Below, piece by piece: positions 8,963 through 16,897 of a stretch of DNA of 64,000 nt. The notes under the pieces were generated by a model, which was given only the letters and a program-made list of their open reading frames with translations, ran no database searches and was not told where the DNA came from. Each line of letters begins with the position of its first letter. Positions within the stretch are counted from its first letter, which is position 1. The stretch comes from Arcobacter venerupis (lineage in GTDB: Bacteria > Campylobacterota > Campylobacteria > Campylobacterales > Arcobacteraceae): positions 992,001 through 1,056,000 of the forward strand of contig NZ_CP053840.1 of NCBI RefSeq assembly GCF_013201665.1, in the 5' to 3' direction. The translations under genes and the position numbers were made by a program.

Positions 8963-10060
8963 TTATTTTAAAAGTTTATTGAGCACTTCAAGAACTTTTG
9001 TATTTTGTTTATTCGTACCAATTGTAATTCTTATTGCATTCATTTTATAAGAAGATAAATCTCTTAATATGATGCCTTTTTTGAGTAATTTTTCTGATAG
9101 AATTTTTGAATCAAACTTATTTCCAAATTTATATATAATAAAATTTGTATATGAATCAATATATTCAATATCTTTTTTCTTTGCAAACTCTTCGTATCTT
9201 AACATTTCATTAAAATTACTTTTAATTGTTTTATTTACAAAATCTTCATCTTTTAAAGCTTCATTAGCAGCAATCAAAGCTAAGGTTGATACATTAAATG
9301 GATTTCTTACTTTATTTAATGTATTGATAATATTTTTATCTGCAATTCCATATCCAATTCTCATTCCACCTAAACCATATGCTTTAGAAAAACTTCCTAA
9401 ATATATGCAGTTAGGAAACTTAGTGATTAAATCACTTGCATTTATTAATTTATTTTTGTCTTTAAAACTTGCATATTCTTGATAAACTCCATCTACAACT
9501 ACTAAAGTTTTTTTAGAAATCTTTTTTAAAAAAGCATATACATCATTTTTATCTAAACACTCACCCAAAGGATTATTAGGTAAACATAAAAAAATAATAT
9601 CAGCACCATGTTTTTCGTATAAATCAAAAAGTTGTTCTAAATTATGTTCATCATCTTTTGTTTTAATTATTTTTGCACCTACTTTTTTTGCAGATATTTC
9701 ATACATTGCAAAGGTCGTATTTGCCATAAGAACAGTGGATTTTTTATCACATTTTGCCTGAACACAAATTTCAATAATTTGGTCAGAACCAGCACCAATG
9801 ATTATATTTGATTTATTAACATTAAATTTTTTACTCAATGAATTTTTTAATTCATACATTGAATCATCTGGGTATCTAAACATTTCATTCATAGAACTTT
9901 TGATTTTTGTAATAACTTTTAATGAAGTACCAAATGGATTCTCATTTGATGCTAATTTTATTATATTTTTTTTATTTATGCCGTATTTTCTTGCAATTAA
10001 ATCAATAGGTTTTCCAGCTTCATATATTGGCATGGTGTCTAATAATTTATTAAATTTCAT
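8963..10060 (-). CDS. hisC: Histidinol-phosphate aminotransferase
   Basis: This 365-residue class I/II aminotransferase converts imidazole-acetol phosphate and glutamate to histidinol phosphate with PLP. The N-terminal [12 protein letters not shown], the LPNNPLGE loop and the PLP-lysine motif [15 protein letters not shown] (lysine in SFSKA) are all present, and length is normal. It is alone here, not in a his operon. A near-identical 18-bp repeat stands on each side of the gene, which is unusual for a core gene. Some HisC-like enzymes act on aromatic amino acids, so substrate is inferred. Confidence 0.9.
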   Translation of the reverse strand: MKFNKLLDTMPIYEAGKPIDLIARKYGINKKNIIKLASNENPFGTSLKVITKIKSSMNEMFRYPDDSMYELKNSLSKKFNVNKSNIIIGAGSDQIIEICVQAKCDKKSTVLMANTTFAMYEISAKKVGAKIIKTKDDEHNLEQLFDLYEKHGADIIFLCLPNNPLGECLDKNDVYAFLKKISKKTLVVVDGVYQEYASFKDKNKLINASDLITKFPNCIYLGSFSKAYGLGGMRIGYGIADKNIINTLNKVRNPFNVSTLALIAANEALKDEDFVNKTIKSNFNEMLRYEEFAKKKDIEYIDSYTNFIIYKFGNKFDSKILSEKLLKKGIILRDLSSYKMNAIRITIGTNKQNTKVLEVLNKLLK

Positions 10061-10392
10061 TTTTTTCCTTTAATTTCATAGTTTTTATTACATATTTAGT
10101 TTATTAATTATTAGTGTTCATTTAGTGTTTTACTAATATAAAAAATTTTTTTGATTTTCAAGTGTTTTAAAAGTAGAAGATATGTGTGAATTATTTGTAA
10201 GAGAGTATTTTAAGAATAATTTAGAAATATAATGTAAATTTAAACAAATTTATTTTATGCACACAAAAGGATTGATTTTGATTGATATTATATCAATATC
10301 AAAAATATGTTTAGCAATTATTTTATATTTAGCTTTTAAATGAGCATATATTTGAAGAAGTTATTTGATTAAAAAGAAATGCGAAACAACGT
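10061..10392. other. Intergenic region with repeat and palindrome
   Basis: This 332-bp gap carries no visible gene. It contains repeat copy 2 (10111-10128) and a palindrome TTGATATTATATCAA at 10282-10296. The palindrome looks like an FNR box but has five, not four, bases between the half-sites. It marks the start of the accessory patch that runs to about 14.1 kb. Confidence 0.45.
10111..10128. repeat. Copy 2 of an imperfect direct repeat flanking hisC
   Basis: TTAGTGTTCATTTAGTGT matches 8933-8950 at 16 of 18 positions. It has two TTAGTGT units with an 11-bp period. Confidence 0.5.
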
Positions 10393-10737
10393 TTATTTAT
10401 CTAATAATCTCATAGTTATTTCTTTTGATATTTCTTTCATCTTTTTATTAAAATCATCATCAAATAAATCATCTCTTTTTATATAAAATGGTTTTACATA
10501 TCCAACTTTTTTAAATTCATCTAAACTATATAAGAATTCAAAATATTTATCTAAAACTTCAATTTTAGTTGTTTTCCTAGAAATCTCTTTTTTAAATTTC
10601 TCATGATATTGTCTTATTTCTTCTTCTGTAAAATTAAAATTATCAATACAATATTGTTCAATAAAATATTTTTGAGTCATTCCGATTTTTGTTATCCAAT
10701 CTTTTAATTCTTTTTGTTTTTCAAGTATATCTTTCAT
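10393..10737 (-). CDS. Hypothetical 114-residue protein
   Basis: A charged, soluble, probably all-helical protein that I do not recognise. The first part (KELKDWITKIGMTQKYFIEQY) could form a helix-turn-helix-like start, since MTQKYFIEQY resembles the opening helix of XRE-type domains, but no clear DNA-binding signature follows. A weak ribosome binding site is present. It stands divergent from the two tiny genes at 10822-11071 and is the first gene of the accessory patch. A regulatory role is only a guess. Confidence 0.6.
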   Translation of the reverse strand: MKDILEKQKELKDWITKIGMTQKYFIEQYCIDNFNFTEEEIRQYHEKFKKEISRKTTKIEVLDKYFEFLYSLDEFKKVGYVKPFYIKRDDLFDDDFNKKMKEISKEITMRLLDK

Positions 10738-10821
10738 TTTGTCCCCTGTTGTACCTTACTACTATTTTATAATTTCATTATCCTAATTAATTTTAGGAAA
10801 TATATTTAAAAGGAGCCTATT

Positions 10822-10971
10822 ATGGCTAAACAAACTCCAATGACAAAAGCTGCATCACAAAGAATTCAATCTGCGACAGCAAAACAAACTGGTGGACAAA
10901 CTTCAAAAGGAAGTTTCCCTGCAAAAGCTCAAAGTATAGCTGACAGAAATTCTTCAAAAGGAGGTAAATGA
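10822..10971 (+). CDS. 49-residue protein resembling the seed-maturation-protein (SMP) repeat
   Basis: A short gene starting ATG after a strong AAAAGGAGCC ribosome binding site encodes a Ser/Thr/Lys/Gln-rich, cysteine-free, disordered-looking peptide. The pattern MTKAASQRIQSATAKQTGG...KGSF.AKAQSIADRN resembles the SMP domain (PF04927) of plant group LEA proteins, also seen in short bacterial proteins. SMP/LEA proteins are linked to desiccation protection. The stop overlaps by proximity the next tiny gene (one base between). Family resemblance is by eye only. Confidence 0.6.
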   Translation: MAKQTPMTKAASQRIQSATAKQTGGQTSKGSFPAKAQSIADRNSSKGGK

Positions 10972-10972
10972 A

Positions 10973-11071
10973 ATGGCTAAAACATCAAGTTGTAAACCAA
11001 ATATGCCAAGTACTACGGGAAATCCATCTGGTAAAGGTCGTAGTAATTGTCCTCCATCTCAAGGAAAATAA
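10973..11071 (+). CDS. 32-residue Ser/Pro/Cys peptide
   Basis: Starts one base after the stop of the 49-residue gene; the ribosome binding site AAAAGGAGG lies inside the end of that gene, so the two are translationally coupled. The product (MAKTSSCKPNMPSTTGN... ending PPSQGK) is small, basic and disordered, with two cysteines and many Ser, Pro and Gly. I do not recognise it. The strong start signal and coupling argue that it is real. A 10-bp hairpin follows at 11079-11106. Confidence 0.5.
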   Translation: MAKTSSCKPNMPSTTGNPSGKGRSNCPPSQGK

Positions 11072-11078
11072 AATAAAT

Positions 11079-11106
11079 ATGTAAGATAGTTAAAAATATC
11101 TTACAT
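11079..11106. terminator. Hairpin between convergent genes
   Basis: ATGTAAGATA / TATCTTACAT, a perfect 10-bp inverted repeat with an 8-base loop, directly follows the two tiny genes and overlaps the stop of the convergent minus-strand gene. It is AT-rich and lacks a long T-run, so it is a moderate-strength candidate. Confidence 0.5.
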
Positions 11107-11418
11107 ACATTCTCTTTTCTTTAGTTCAAAAATATTAAAAAAATTATTATTATCATTTATAAAAGATGTATAAGAATAATTTACTTCCGTTTCTTCTAAT
11201 GCACAGATACATATTTTAGTTTTTTTAATATAAATGTCAATAGGAATTGATTCATTATAAATACCAATACATCCACTTAAAATTTCATGCTCAATTTCCA
11301 TCGGATACCTATTTGTTTGTAGATTATACTTTTCAACAATATCATCTATATAATGTCCAGAAACGCTACCAAGTGTAAGAGCCATCAAAATAGAAGTTAC
11401 TTTTCTTTTATTCGTCAT
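11101..11418 (-). CDS. Hypothetical 105-residue protein
   Basis: I prefer the start at 11418 (MTNKRKVTSILMALTLG...) because GGAGAG stands four bases before it; a longer frame begins at 11436. The protein has a possible N-terminal signal or anchor helix (SILMALTLGSVSG), then a soluble region with CIGIYNESIPIDIYIKKTKICICALEE. The cysteines may be structural. It overlaps the upstream membrane-protein gene by about 11 bases, so the two are coupled. I do not recognise the family. Confidence 0.55.
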   Translation of the reverse strand: MTNKRKVTSILMALTLGSVSGHYIDDIVEKYNLQTNRYPMEIEHEILSGCIGIYNESIPIDIYIKKTKICICALEETEVNYSYTSFINDNNNFFNIFELKKRECM

Positions 11419-11812
11419 TTTCTCTCCATAATTCATTCATTTTAAAAGAATATTTATATAATGCTAAATAAAATGGTAAAACCATTATATTAATCCATAA
11501 AAGTTCTTTTGTAAGTGGTTCTAAAATTATTGTTCCAATAAAATCAATTAAATTAATTAATAAAATCCAAATCCAGAATTCTCTATAAAGTATTTTCTTT
11601 ATATATATAAAACCAAAGAACCCAATAAAAGAAATGGCTTTTATTGATAAAATAAATATATTATATAAAATTTCTGAGGTATAGTTTTCCCCATATGTGT
11701 TGTTACTAATTATATTATCATCAAGAAAAAATGCTGTTATGAATATTAAACTTATTAAAAGTAGTAATATATAAAAATATATTTTCCACCATATACTACG
11801 TTTTTCAATCAA
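11408..11812 (-). CDS. Hypothetical membrane protein, four helices
   Basis: This 134-residue protein, starting with TTG at 11812, has four hydrophobic helices (about residues 9-29, 50-72, 77-97 and 101-118) and short basic loops. GAGGAG lies upstream of the start. Its first codons overlap the end of a broken gene remnant at 11805-11957. It is coupled to the downstream 105-residue gene. No family recognised; a two-gene membrane-protein pair next to a restriction gene could be a small defence or immunity module, which is speculation. Confidence 0.55.
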   Translation of the reverse strand: MIEKRSIWWKIYFYILLLLISLIFITAFFLDDNIISNNTYGENYTSEILYNIFILSIKAISFIGFFGFIYIKKILYREFWIWILLINLIDFIGTIILEPLTKELLWINIMVLPFYLALYKYSFKMNELWRENDE

Positions 11813-11957
11813 TTTTTATCTCCTCGTTTAACTTTTTTAAAATCATTACCATTGATAAAGTATCGAGTTTACAATACTCTAAAAGTGAATTCCTCATTTT
11901 TTGTTTTATTTCATCTAAATACTTTATATCCTTAAAGGCATGAATTATTTGGCTTTA
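11805..11957 (-). pseudogene. C-terminal fragment of a DUF2779-like exonuclease-domain protein
   Basis: In the gap between the membrane-protein gene and the GmrSD gene, the minus strand encodes an open stretch of about 50 residues ending at a TGA at 11805-11807. It includes the phrase NSLLEYCKLDTLSMVMILKK. An L-x-YC-x-x-DT-x-x-M-V pattern close to the C-terminus is typical of the DEDD-exonuclease-like domain of DUF2779 proteins. There is a stop upstream in frame and no plausible start, so only the tail of a former gene remains. The assignment relies on this one motif. Confidence 0.5.
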
Positions 11958-12040
11958 TTTTAAAATATAGTAAGAGTAGATTCTTCATATATTTTATAGA
12001 GCATTTAATAATTTGTTTTTTGATGAATATAAATATTTCG

Positions 12041-13966
12041 TTAATATTCAATTTCTTTTTTATTAAAAAAATAAACATTATTATGACTTGTATTACTTCT
12101 GATAAAAATCTTTTTCACTTCTTTTTTTAAGCTATCTACTCTCCATCTATTTAATGCAAAATTAATTAACTTTTCTTCTCTTTTATCTAAAAAATTTTCA
12201 TATAATTCATGCCAAAACTTCCAAGTCTTTTTAGTTCTTTGACTATTGATTTCTTCCAATGATTTATCAAATATTGACTTTAACTCTCGTAACATATAAG
12301 TATCAGGTTGATCTTGTGTTTTTTTAAAATATTCAATTATTTTATCTTCAACTCGGTCATTGGATACACTTATGTTTATTGATGGTTCTAACAATACAAA
12401 GTTTCCAAGTCGCCTTTTATTGATATTATTTATATCATCTGTAACTGAAAATTCTTTTCTTGCCCAAATATGTTCTTTATGATAATAATCGTTCTTAGCA
12501 TTTTTATCTTGAGAAGCTAATATTTTACATAAATCTGTACTTCGATCATGTTTTTTTCTTAAAAATTCTTCATAGTTTGCAAGGAAAAATCTTATATTAT
12601 TCCAACCATAATAATCATAGTCCTCATCTTTATCCAAAGTTAAATATTCTATAAATAGTTGATCGTGTGCTTTACTTTCTATAAAACTTTTTAATTTATT
12701 AATTAACCAATTAGTATCATATATAAAAGTTTTTTCTTCATTATAGTTGTCATATGAATTAAAAAATTTATGTGCATACCAAAATAAATCTCCTTGACTT
12801 GTATCTGCACGATTTGCAATGCCACTTCCGTAATATCTAAAATTTAATTTTTCCAAAAGTTCTAAAATAACTCCACGCTCTTCTTGATTATCAACACGTT
12901 CAAATAATGCAATAATAATAGGTAATATTGATGCAATACTTGCATGTAAGCTCATGTATGAAAGCCATTTTTTTTCGATTTTACTTATTTCCTGTATATC
13001 TTTCTTGCCAAAAATATATTGATAAGTGTAAGAAGCATTAGCTAAAAATAATACAAAATCTTTTAAAGTTTGCCATTTTGTTTTATCATTCGCAGGATAC
13101 CATTCTTTTAATGTATCATAAACATAATAACTTCGACTTTTATTTGTATCAGCAAAAACAATCCAACAATTACGTAAGAATGAATTTTCTGCATCATTTG
13201 ATGTATATCCTGCTTGATTTAAATTTTTTAGTATTATCCCCCAATTAGAATCAATAGTTGTCTTTAAGTCTTTAACATTATTTTTTTCTGAATAATAAAT
13301 TAAATAATTTTTTATTTTTTCTAACTCACTTAATTTTTTTCCTCTATTATTTATTACCTCAAACATTATTCCTATTTCAGCACCATCTTTAGGTGCATAA
13401 AATAATAATCCTAATCTTTCAGTGATAATTCTGTAGATTTCATTATGATTGTAATTTGTTTCTTTTAACCAAATAGAAAATTCATCAAAAGCATTACTTA
13501 TATTAAAATGAGATTTAGTAAGTATTTCTTCATTATCTTGGTTTTCAAGAATAATATGTTTATAAAAGAAATTATCAAGCAAAGAGTTTAACGAAAACTT
13601 GCGAATGGTATTACCTTTGTCAACTCCAGTGGCAATAAAATAAGAAAACAATTCATTTTGATTTATAACAGTTAGTTTTTTTTGATTATAGATGACTGCT
13701 AAAAGTATAACAATTGTCGTTAATCTCTGTTGTCCATCCACAATGTCATATATTTCAACTTCTTCTGTTCTTTTATAACTAGCAACAATAGTTCCTGTAT
13801 AATGTCTATATGAACTAATAAATAAATTTTCTATATCTATTAATAAATCTTCTCTTTGTTTTTTTTCCCATGAATACCCTCTTTGATATTCAGGAATAAC
13901 GAAAGAACGCTTTCCATGTGAAAAAATATCTTTTAAACTTAATAATTCATAATTATCTTTATTCAT
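12041..13966 (-). CDS. GmrSD-type (DUF262 + DUF1524) restriction/defence protein
   Basis: The 641-residue protein has the N-terminal DUF262 (GmrS-like) domain, seen in IPEYQRGYSW (about 24-33) and VDGQQRLTTI (about 77-86), and a C-terminal HNH-type DUF1524 (GmrD-like) nuclease domain with HKEHIWA (496-502) followed by RRLGNFVLLE. GmrSD proteins are type IV restriction enzymes that use NTP hydrolysis to cut DNA with modified bases such as glucosylated hydroxymethylcytosine. No methyltransferase is nearby, consistent with a modification-dependent enzyme. It lies in the accessory patch and is the strongest sign that the patch is horizontally acquired. Target is not predictable. Confidence 0.88.
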   Translation of the reverse strand: MNKDNYELLSLKDIFSHGKRSFVIPEYQRGYSWEKKQREDLLIDIENLFISSYRHYTGTIVASYKRTEEVEIYDIVDGQQRLTTIVILLAVIYNQKKLTVINQNELFSYFIATGVDKGNTIRKFSLNSLLDNFFYKHIILENQDNEEILTKSHFNISNAFDEFSIWLKETNYNHNEIYRIITERLGLLFYAPKDGAEIGIMFEVINNRGKKLSELEKIKNYLIYYSEKNNVKDLKTTIDSNWGIILKNLNQAGYTSNDAENSFLRNCWIVFADTNKSRSYYVYDTLKEWYPANDKTKWQTLKDFVLFLANASYTYQYIFGKKDIQEISKIEKKWLSYMSLHASIASILPIIIALFERVDNQEERGVILELLEKLNFRYYGSGIANRADTSQGDLFWYAHKFFNSYDNYNEEKTFIYDTNWLINKLKSFIESKAHDQLFIEYLTLDKDEDYDYYGWNNIRFFLANYEEFLRKKHDRSTDLCKILASQDKNAKNDYYHKEHIWARKEFSVTDDINNINKRRLGNFVLLEPSINISVSNDRVEDKIIEYFKKTQDQPDTYMLRELKSIFDKSLEEINSQRTKKTWKFWHELYENFLDKREEKLINFALNRWRVDSLKKEVKKIFIRSNTSHNNVYFFNKKEIEY

Positions 13967-14099
13967 TTATTCCCTTAATATACATCAATAAAATATGCTC
14001 TTTTTCAGAGTTTTCACATAAAAAAGTATATATACACTCTTTCTTATTTTTAACTGATTTACTGCAAAATTAATAATTAACTAAAATTCTATCAAAAAG

Positions 14100-14120
14100 C
14101 TGTCACATATGGTGTCACAT
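14100..14120. repeat. 11-bp-period direct repeat, possible integrase arm site
   Basis: CTGTCACATAT is followed directly by GGTGTCACAT. The period and the TGTCA core resemble the doubled AGGTGTCAAAT units at both ends of the 28-kb element (18076-18096 and 45870-45890). It sits at the right edge of the GmrSD accessory patch, just before the conserved LysR gene. Confidence 0.4.
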
Positions 14121-14204
14121 TTTTTGAATTATTTCTTATTTAATAAAATTAAATTGTATAGTGATATAAAAATTTATTTTCTGTTTATTTCTGAAATTAA
14201 GTTT

Positions 14205-15053
14205 CTAGTTATTTTTTATTGAGATTTTCTTTAAATAATTACTTATCATTGGCATATAATCTTTTCTACAAATTAAGTGAGTTGCCAATATTTCATCACT
14301 TCCTTCAATTTTTTTTAGTATAAAATCATTTGAATATCCATATTTATCAATTAATGCTTTTGATAAAAAAGCTTTTCCAAAACCTGCTTTTACAAATCCT
14401 TGCATCACATCATAATTTTGAATAACCATTATTTTAAAATCTGAATTACCATTATTTCTCATATACTCTTGTAAATATTTAAAGTGGGTGCTATCTTCTC
14501 TATATCCTATTAAACAATTAGGGGATTTTTTTCCCTTTGACTCAATAAAATATAAATCATCATCAAATTTATTTAAAACAACAATATCTTTATGATTTGG
14601 ATCTCCTGCTACAAAACCAATATCAATTTTATAATCAAGTAAATCTTCAATAACTTTTGGTGTTCCATTTGTAGAAATTTCTATTTTCATATCTGGAAAT
14701 TTTTTATTTAATTTATCTGTAAATGAAAGAATTCTAATTGCTGCATTTGCTTGTGAAGTGCCAATTCTTAGTATTTCTTGATGGGAAATATTTTTCATTT
14801 GAAGTTGAGCTTCTTCTACTTTTTTTACTATTTCTATTGCAAAAGGGTAGAGCTTTTCACCTTCTTTACTAAGAATCACACCTTTTGGTGTTCTATGAAA
14901 TAAAGAGTAACCAATAACTTTTTCTAATTGTTTGATTCTTAGTGTGACATTTGATTGTGTAAAACCCAAATCTAGAGCTCCTAAAGAGATTGATTTTCTA
15001 TTTGCCACGCTTACAAAAACTTTTAAAAGTGAAGAATCCATATTGCTATCCAT
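14205..15053 (-). CDS. LysR-family transcriptional regulator
   Basis: This 282-residue protein has the N-terminal winged helix of LysR regulators (residues about 8-66, with SLGALDLGFTQSNVTLRIKQLE as the HTH) and a type-2 periplasmic-binding-like effector domain. It is divergent from the dehydratase-hydrolase operon, with 77 bases between starts. LysR regulators usually control the divergent operon, and in this gap there is an ATAATT/AATTAT-rich dyad (about 15060-15090). A second methionine (MDSSLLKVF, residue 5) is an alternative start. The effector is probably a substrate of the operon, perhaps an organic acid. Confidence 0.88.
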   Translation of the reverse strand: MDSNMDSSLLKVFVSVANRKSISLGALDLGFTQSNVTLRIKQLEKVIGYSLFHRTPKGVILSKEGEKLYPFAIEIVKKVEEAQLQMKNISHQEILRIGTSQANAAIRILSFTDKLNKKFPDMKIEISTNGTPKVIEDLLDYKIDIGFVAGDPNHKDIVVLNKFDDDLYFIESKGKKSPNCLIGYREDSTHFKYLQEYMRNNGNSDFKIMVIQNYDVMQGFVKAGFGKAFLSKALIDKYGYSNDFILKKIEGSDEILATHLICRKDYMPMISNYLKKISIKNN

Positions 15054-15130
15054 TATGTAAAATATAATTATGTATTATTTGACATAATACAGTAAAAAGA
15101 TTTATAATTCAAAAAAAGTAAAGGAATCCT

Positions 15131-16384
15131 ATGCACGCAATAGAAAAACTTTTAGCAAAAAAAGCAGGAAAAAGTTCGGTGAAAACTGGTGAAATAGTAA
15201 ACTGTGAAGTTGATATGGCAGGAATTAATGATTTATATTTACAAACAATAAAATCCTTTTTTGAAATGGGAGCCAAAAAAGTTTTTAATCCCTCAAAAGT
15301 AATAATGTTTTTAGACCATTATGCTCCACCTTCAACTATAACACAAGCCCAAAATCAAAAAGAGTTTAGAGAGTTTTGTTGGGATCAAGGAATTGAACTT
15401 CTTATGGATATAGACCAAGGTGTTTGTCATCAAGTTTTAGCTGATAAAGGATTGTCATATCCAGGAGAAATAGTTGTAATTACAGATTCTCACACCACAA
15501 CTCACGGAGCATTTGGAGCATTTGGTACAGGTGTTGGAGCAACTGATTTAGCAATTATTTTAGCCACGGGAAAACTTTGGTTTAGAGTACCTGAAATCAT
15601 AAAAATAAATTTTGAGGGAATTCCTGCACGAGGAGTATATGCAAAAGATATGATACTTAATGCTATTGGGCAATTAGGTGCAGATTTTGCAGTTTATAAA
15701 GCAGTTGAATTTTCAGGAAGTGCTTTAAAACATTTAAATATTTCTGAAAGAATGGCTATGTGTAATATGAGTACTGAAATGGGTGCAAAAACTTCATATA
15801 TACAACCTGATGAAATTACAATGAAGTTTTTGGAACAAAATGTTTCAAAAGAGTATGAGATATTTTATACGGATGAAGATTTTAAATATGAAGCAGAAAT
15901 AACTATTGATATTTCAGATTTAAAACCTCAAATTGCAGCACCTTTTAGTGTAGATAATGTATTTGATATTTCAAAATTTATTGGTCAAGAAATAGACCAA
16001 GCATATCTTGGGTCATGTACTGGTGGAAGAGCAGAAGATATTGCCATAGCTGCTTCAATTTTGAAGGATAAAAAAGTATCTTCACGAACAAGATTTATAA
16101 TTGTTCCAGCTTCAAAAGAAGTTTTTTTAGAATCAATGAGAAGAGGAGATGTTCAAACTTTAGTTACCTCAGGTGCGACTTTTGTAACTCCTGGTTGTGC
16201 AGCTTGTTTAGGAACTCATGAGGGAATGTTGGCTTCTGGTGAGAGATGTATTACTACAACTAATAGAAATTTTCCAGGACGAATGGGACATGCTTCTGCT
16301 CAAATCTTTTTAGGTTCACCAGCAGCAGTTGCTGCGGCTGCTTTAGAGGGAAAAATCGTTGATCCCTCAAATTATATAAATTAA
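15131..16384 (+). CDS. LeuC/homoaconitase-type dehydratase, large subunit
   Basis: This 417-residue aconitase-superfamily protein has the [4Fe-4S] ligands C296 (GSCTGGR), C356 and C359 (GCAACLG) and the TDSHTTTHGAFGAFGTGVGATD active-site region in two parts. It forms a hydro-lyase with the small subunit next door, isomerising or dehydrating a hydroxy di- or tricarboxylate. Sequence length and motifs fit the LeuC/HacA/dimethylmalate-dehydratase branch rather than true aconitase. No leuA or leuB is adjacent, and the operon has its own LysR regulator, so a role outside leucine synthesis (for example maleate, citraconate or dimethylmalate hydration) is likely. Substrate unknown. Confidence 0.85.
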   Translation: MHAIEKLLAKKAGKSSVKTGEIVNCEVDMAGINDLYLQTIKSFFEMGAKKVFNPSKVIMFLDHYAPPSTITQAQNQKEFREFCWDQGIELLMDIDQGVCHQVLADKGLSYPGEIVVITDSHTTTHGAFGAFGTGVGATDLAIILATGKLWFRVPEIIKINFEGIPARGVYAKDMILNAIGQLGADFAVYKAVEFSGSALKHLNISERMAMCNMSTEMGAKTSYIQPDEITMKFLEQNVSKEYEIFYTDEDFKYEAEITIDISDLKPQIAAPFSVDNVFDISKFIGQEIDQAYLGSCTGGRAEDIAIAASILKDKKVSSRTRFIIVPASKEVFLESMRRGDVQTLVTSGATFVTPGCAACLGTHEGMLASGERCITTTNRNFPGRMGHASAQIFLGSPAAVAAAALEGKIVDPSNYIN

Positions 16385-16393
16385 GGATAAAAA

Positions 16394-16897
16394 ATGCAAA
16401 AGCAAATTAAAGGAAAAGTATTTTTGTTTGGGAAAAATGTTGATACAGACCAAATTTATCCAGGAAGATTTGTTCAATATACAGATGTTAATGATATAGT
16501 AAAATACGCAATGCATGGAGCAGATGAAGAATTTGTAAATAAAGTTAGCAAGGGTGATATTATAGTTGCAGGAACAAACTTTGGATGTGGTTCAAGTAGA
16601 GAACATGCTGCTATTACTCTAAAAGCTGTTGGAATTGGAGTGATTTTAGCAGAATCTTTTGGAAGAATCTTTTATAGAAATGCAATAAATCTTGGACTTC
16701 CAGTAATTATTTGTCCAAAAATTTCAGATTTAGTACAAAATGCCGAAATTCTAGAAGTTGATTTAGAAAAAGGTGTTGTATTAAATGAAAATGGTAAAGT
16801 GGCAATGATTGAGCCAATGAGTGAATATGTTTTAAATATATTAGAAAATGGTGGGATAAAAGAGTTAATAAAAAAACAATTAAAGGAAAATAAATGA
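16394..16897 (+). CDS. LeuD-type dehydratase, small subunit
   Basis: This 167-residue swivel domain has the family signatures VDTDQIYPGRF and GTNFGCGSSREHAAI, the latter carrying the serine/arginine that contacts the substrate. It pairs with the large subunit whose stop lies nine bases upstream. Its own stop overlaps the start of the hydrolase gene by four bases (ATGA), so all three genes are translationally coupled. The substrate-specificity loop YPGRFVQ after DTDQI is of the homoaconitase/LeuD-like short form, and does not by itself tell the substrate. Confidence 0.87.
   Translation: MQKQIKGKVFLFGKNVDTDQIYPGRFVQYTDVNDIVKYAMHGADEEFVNKVSKGDIIVAGTNFGCGSSREHAAITLKAVGIGVILAESFGRIFYRNAINLGLPVIICPKISDLVQNAEILEVDLEKGVVLNENGKVAMIEPMSEYVLNILENGGIKELIKKQLKENK

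Noticed and set aside
9069-10073. Plus-strand frames opposite hisC
   Set aside because: They are shadows of the hisC codons, with hydrophobic nonsense products and no start signals.
10282-10296. FNR box
   Set aside because: The half-sites TTGAT/ATCAA are five bases apart instead of four, and the site is far from any likely target gene.
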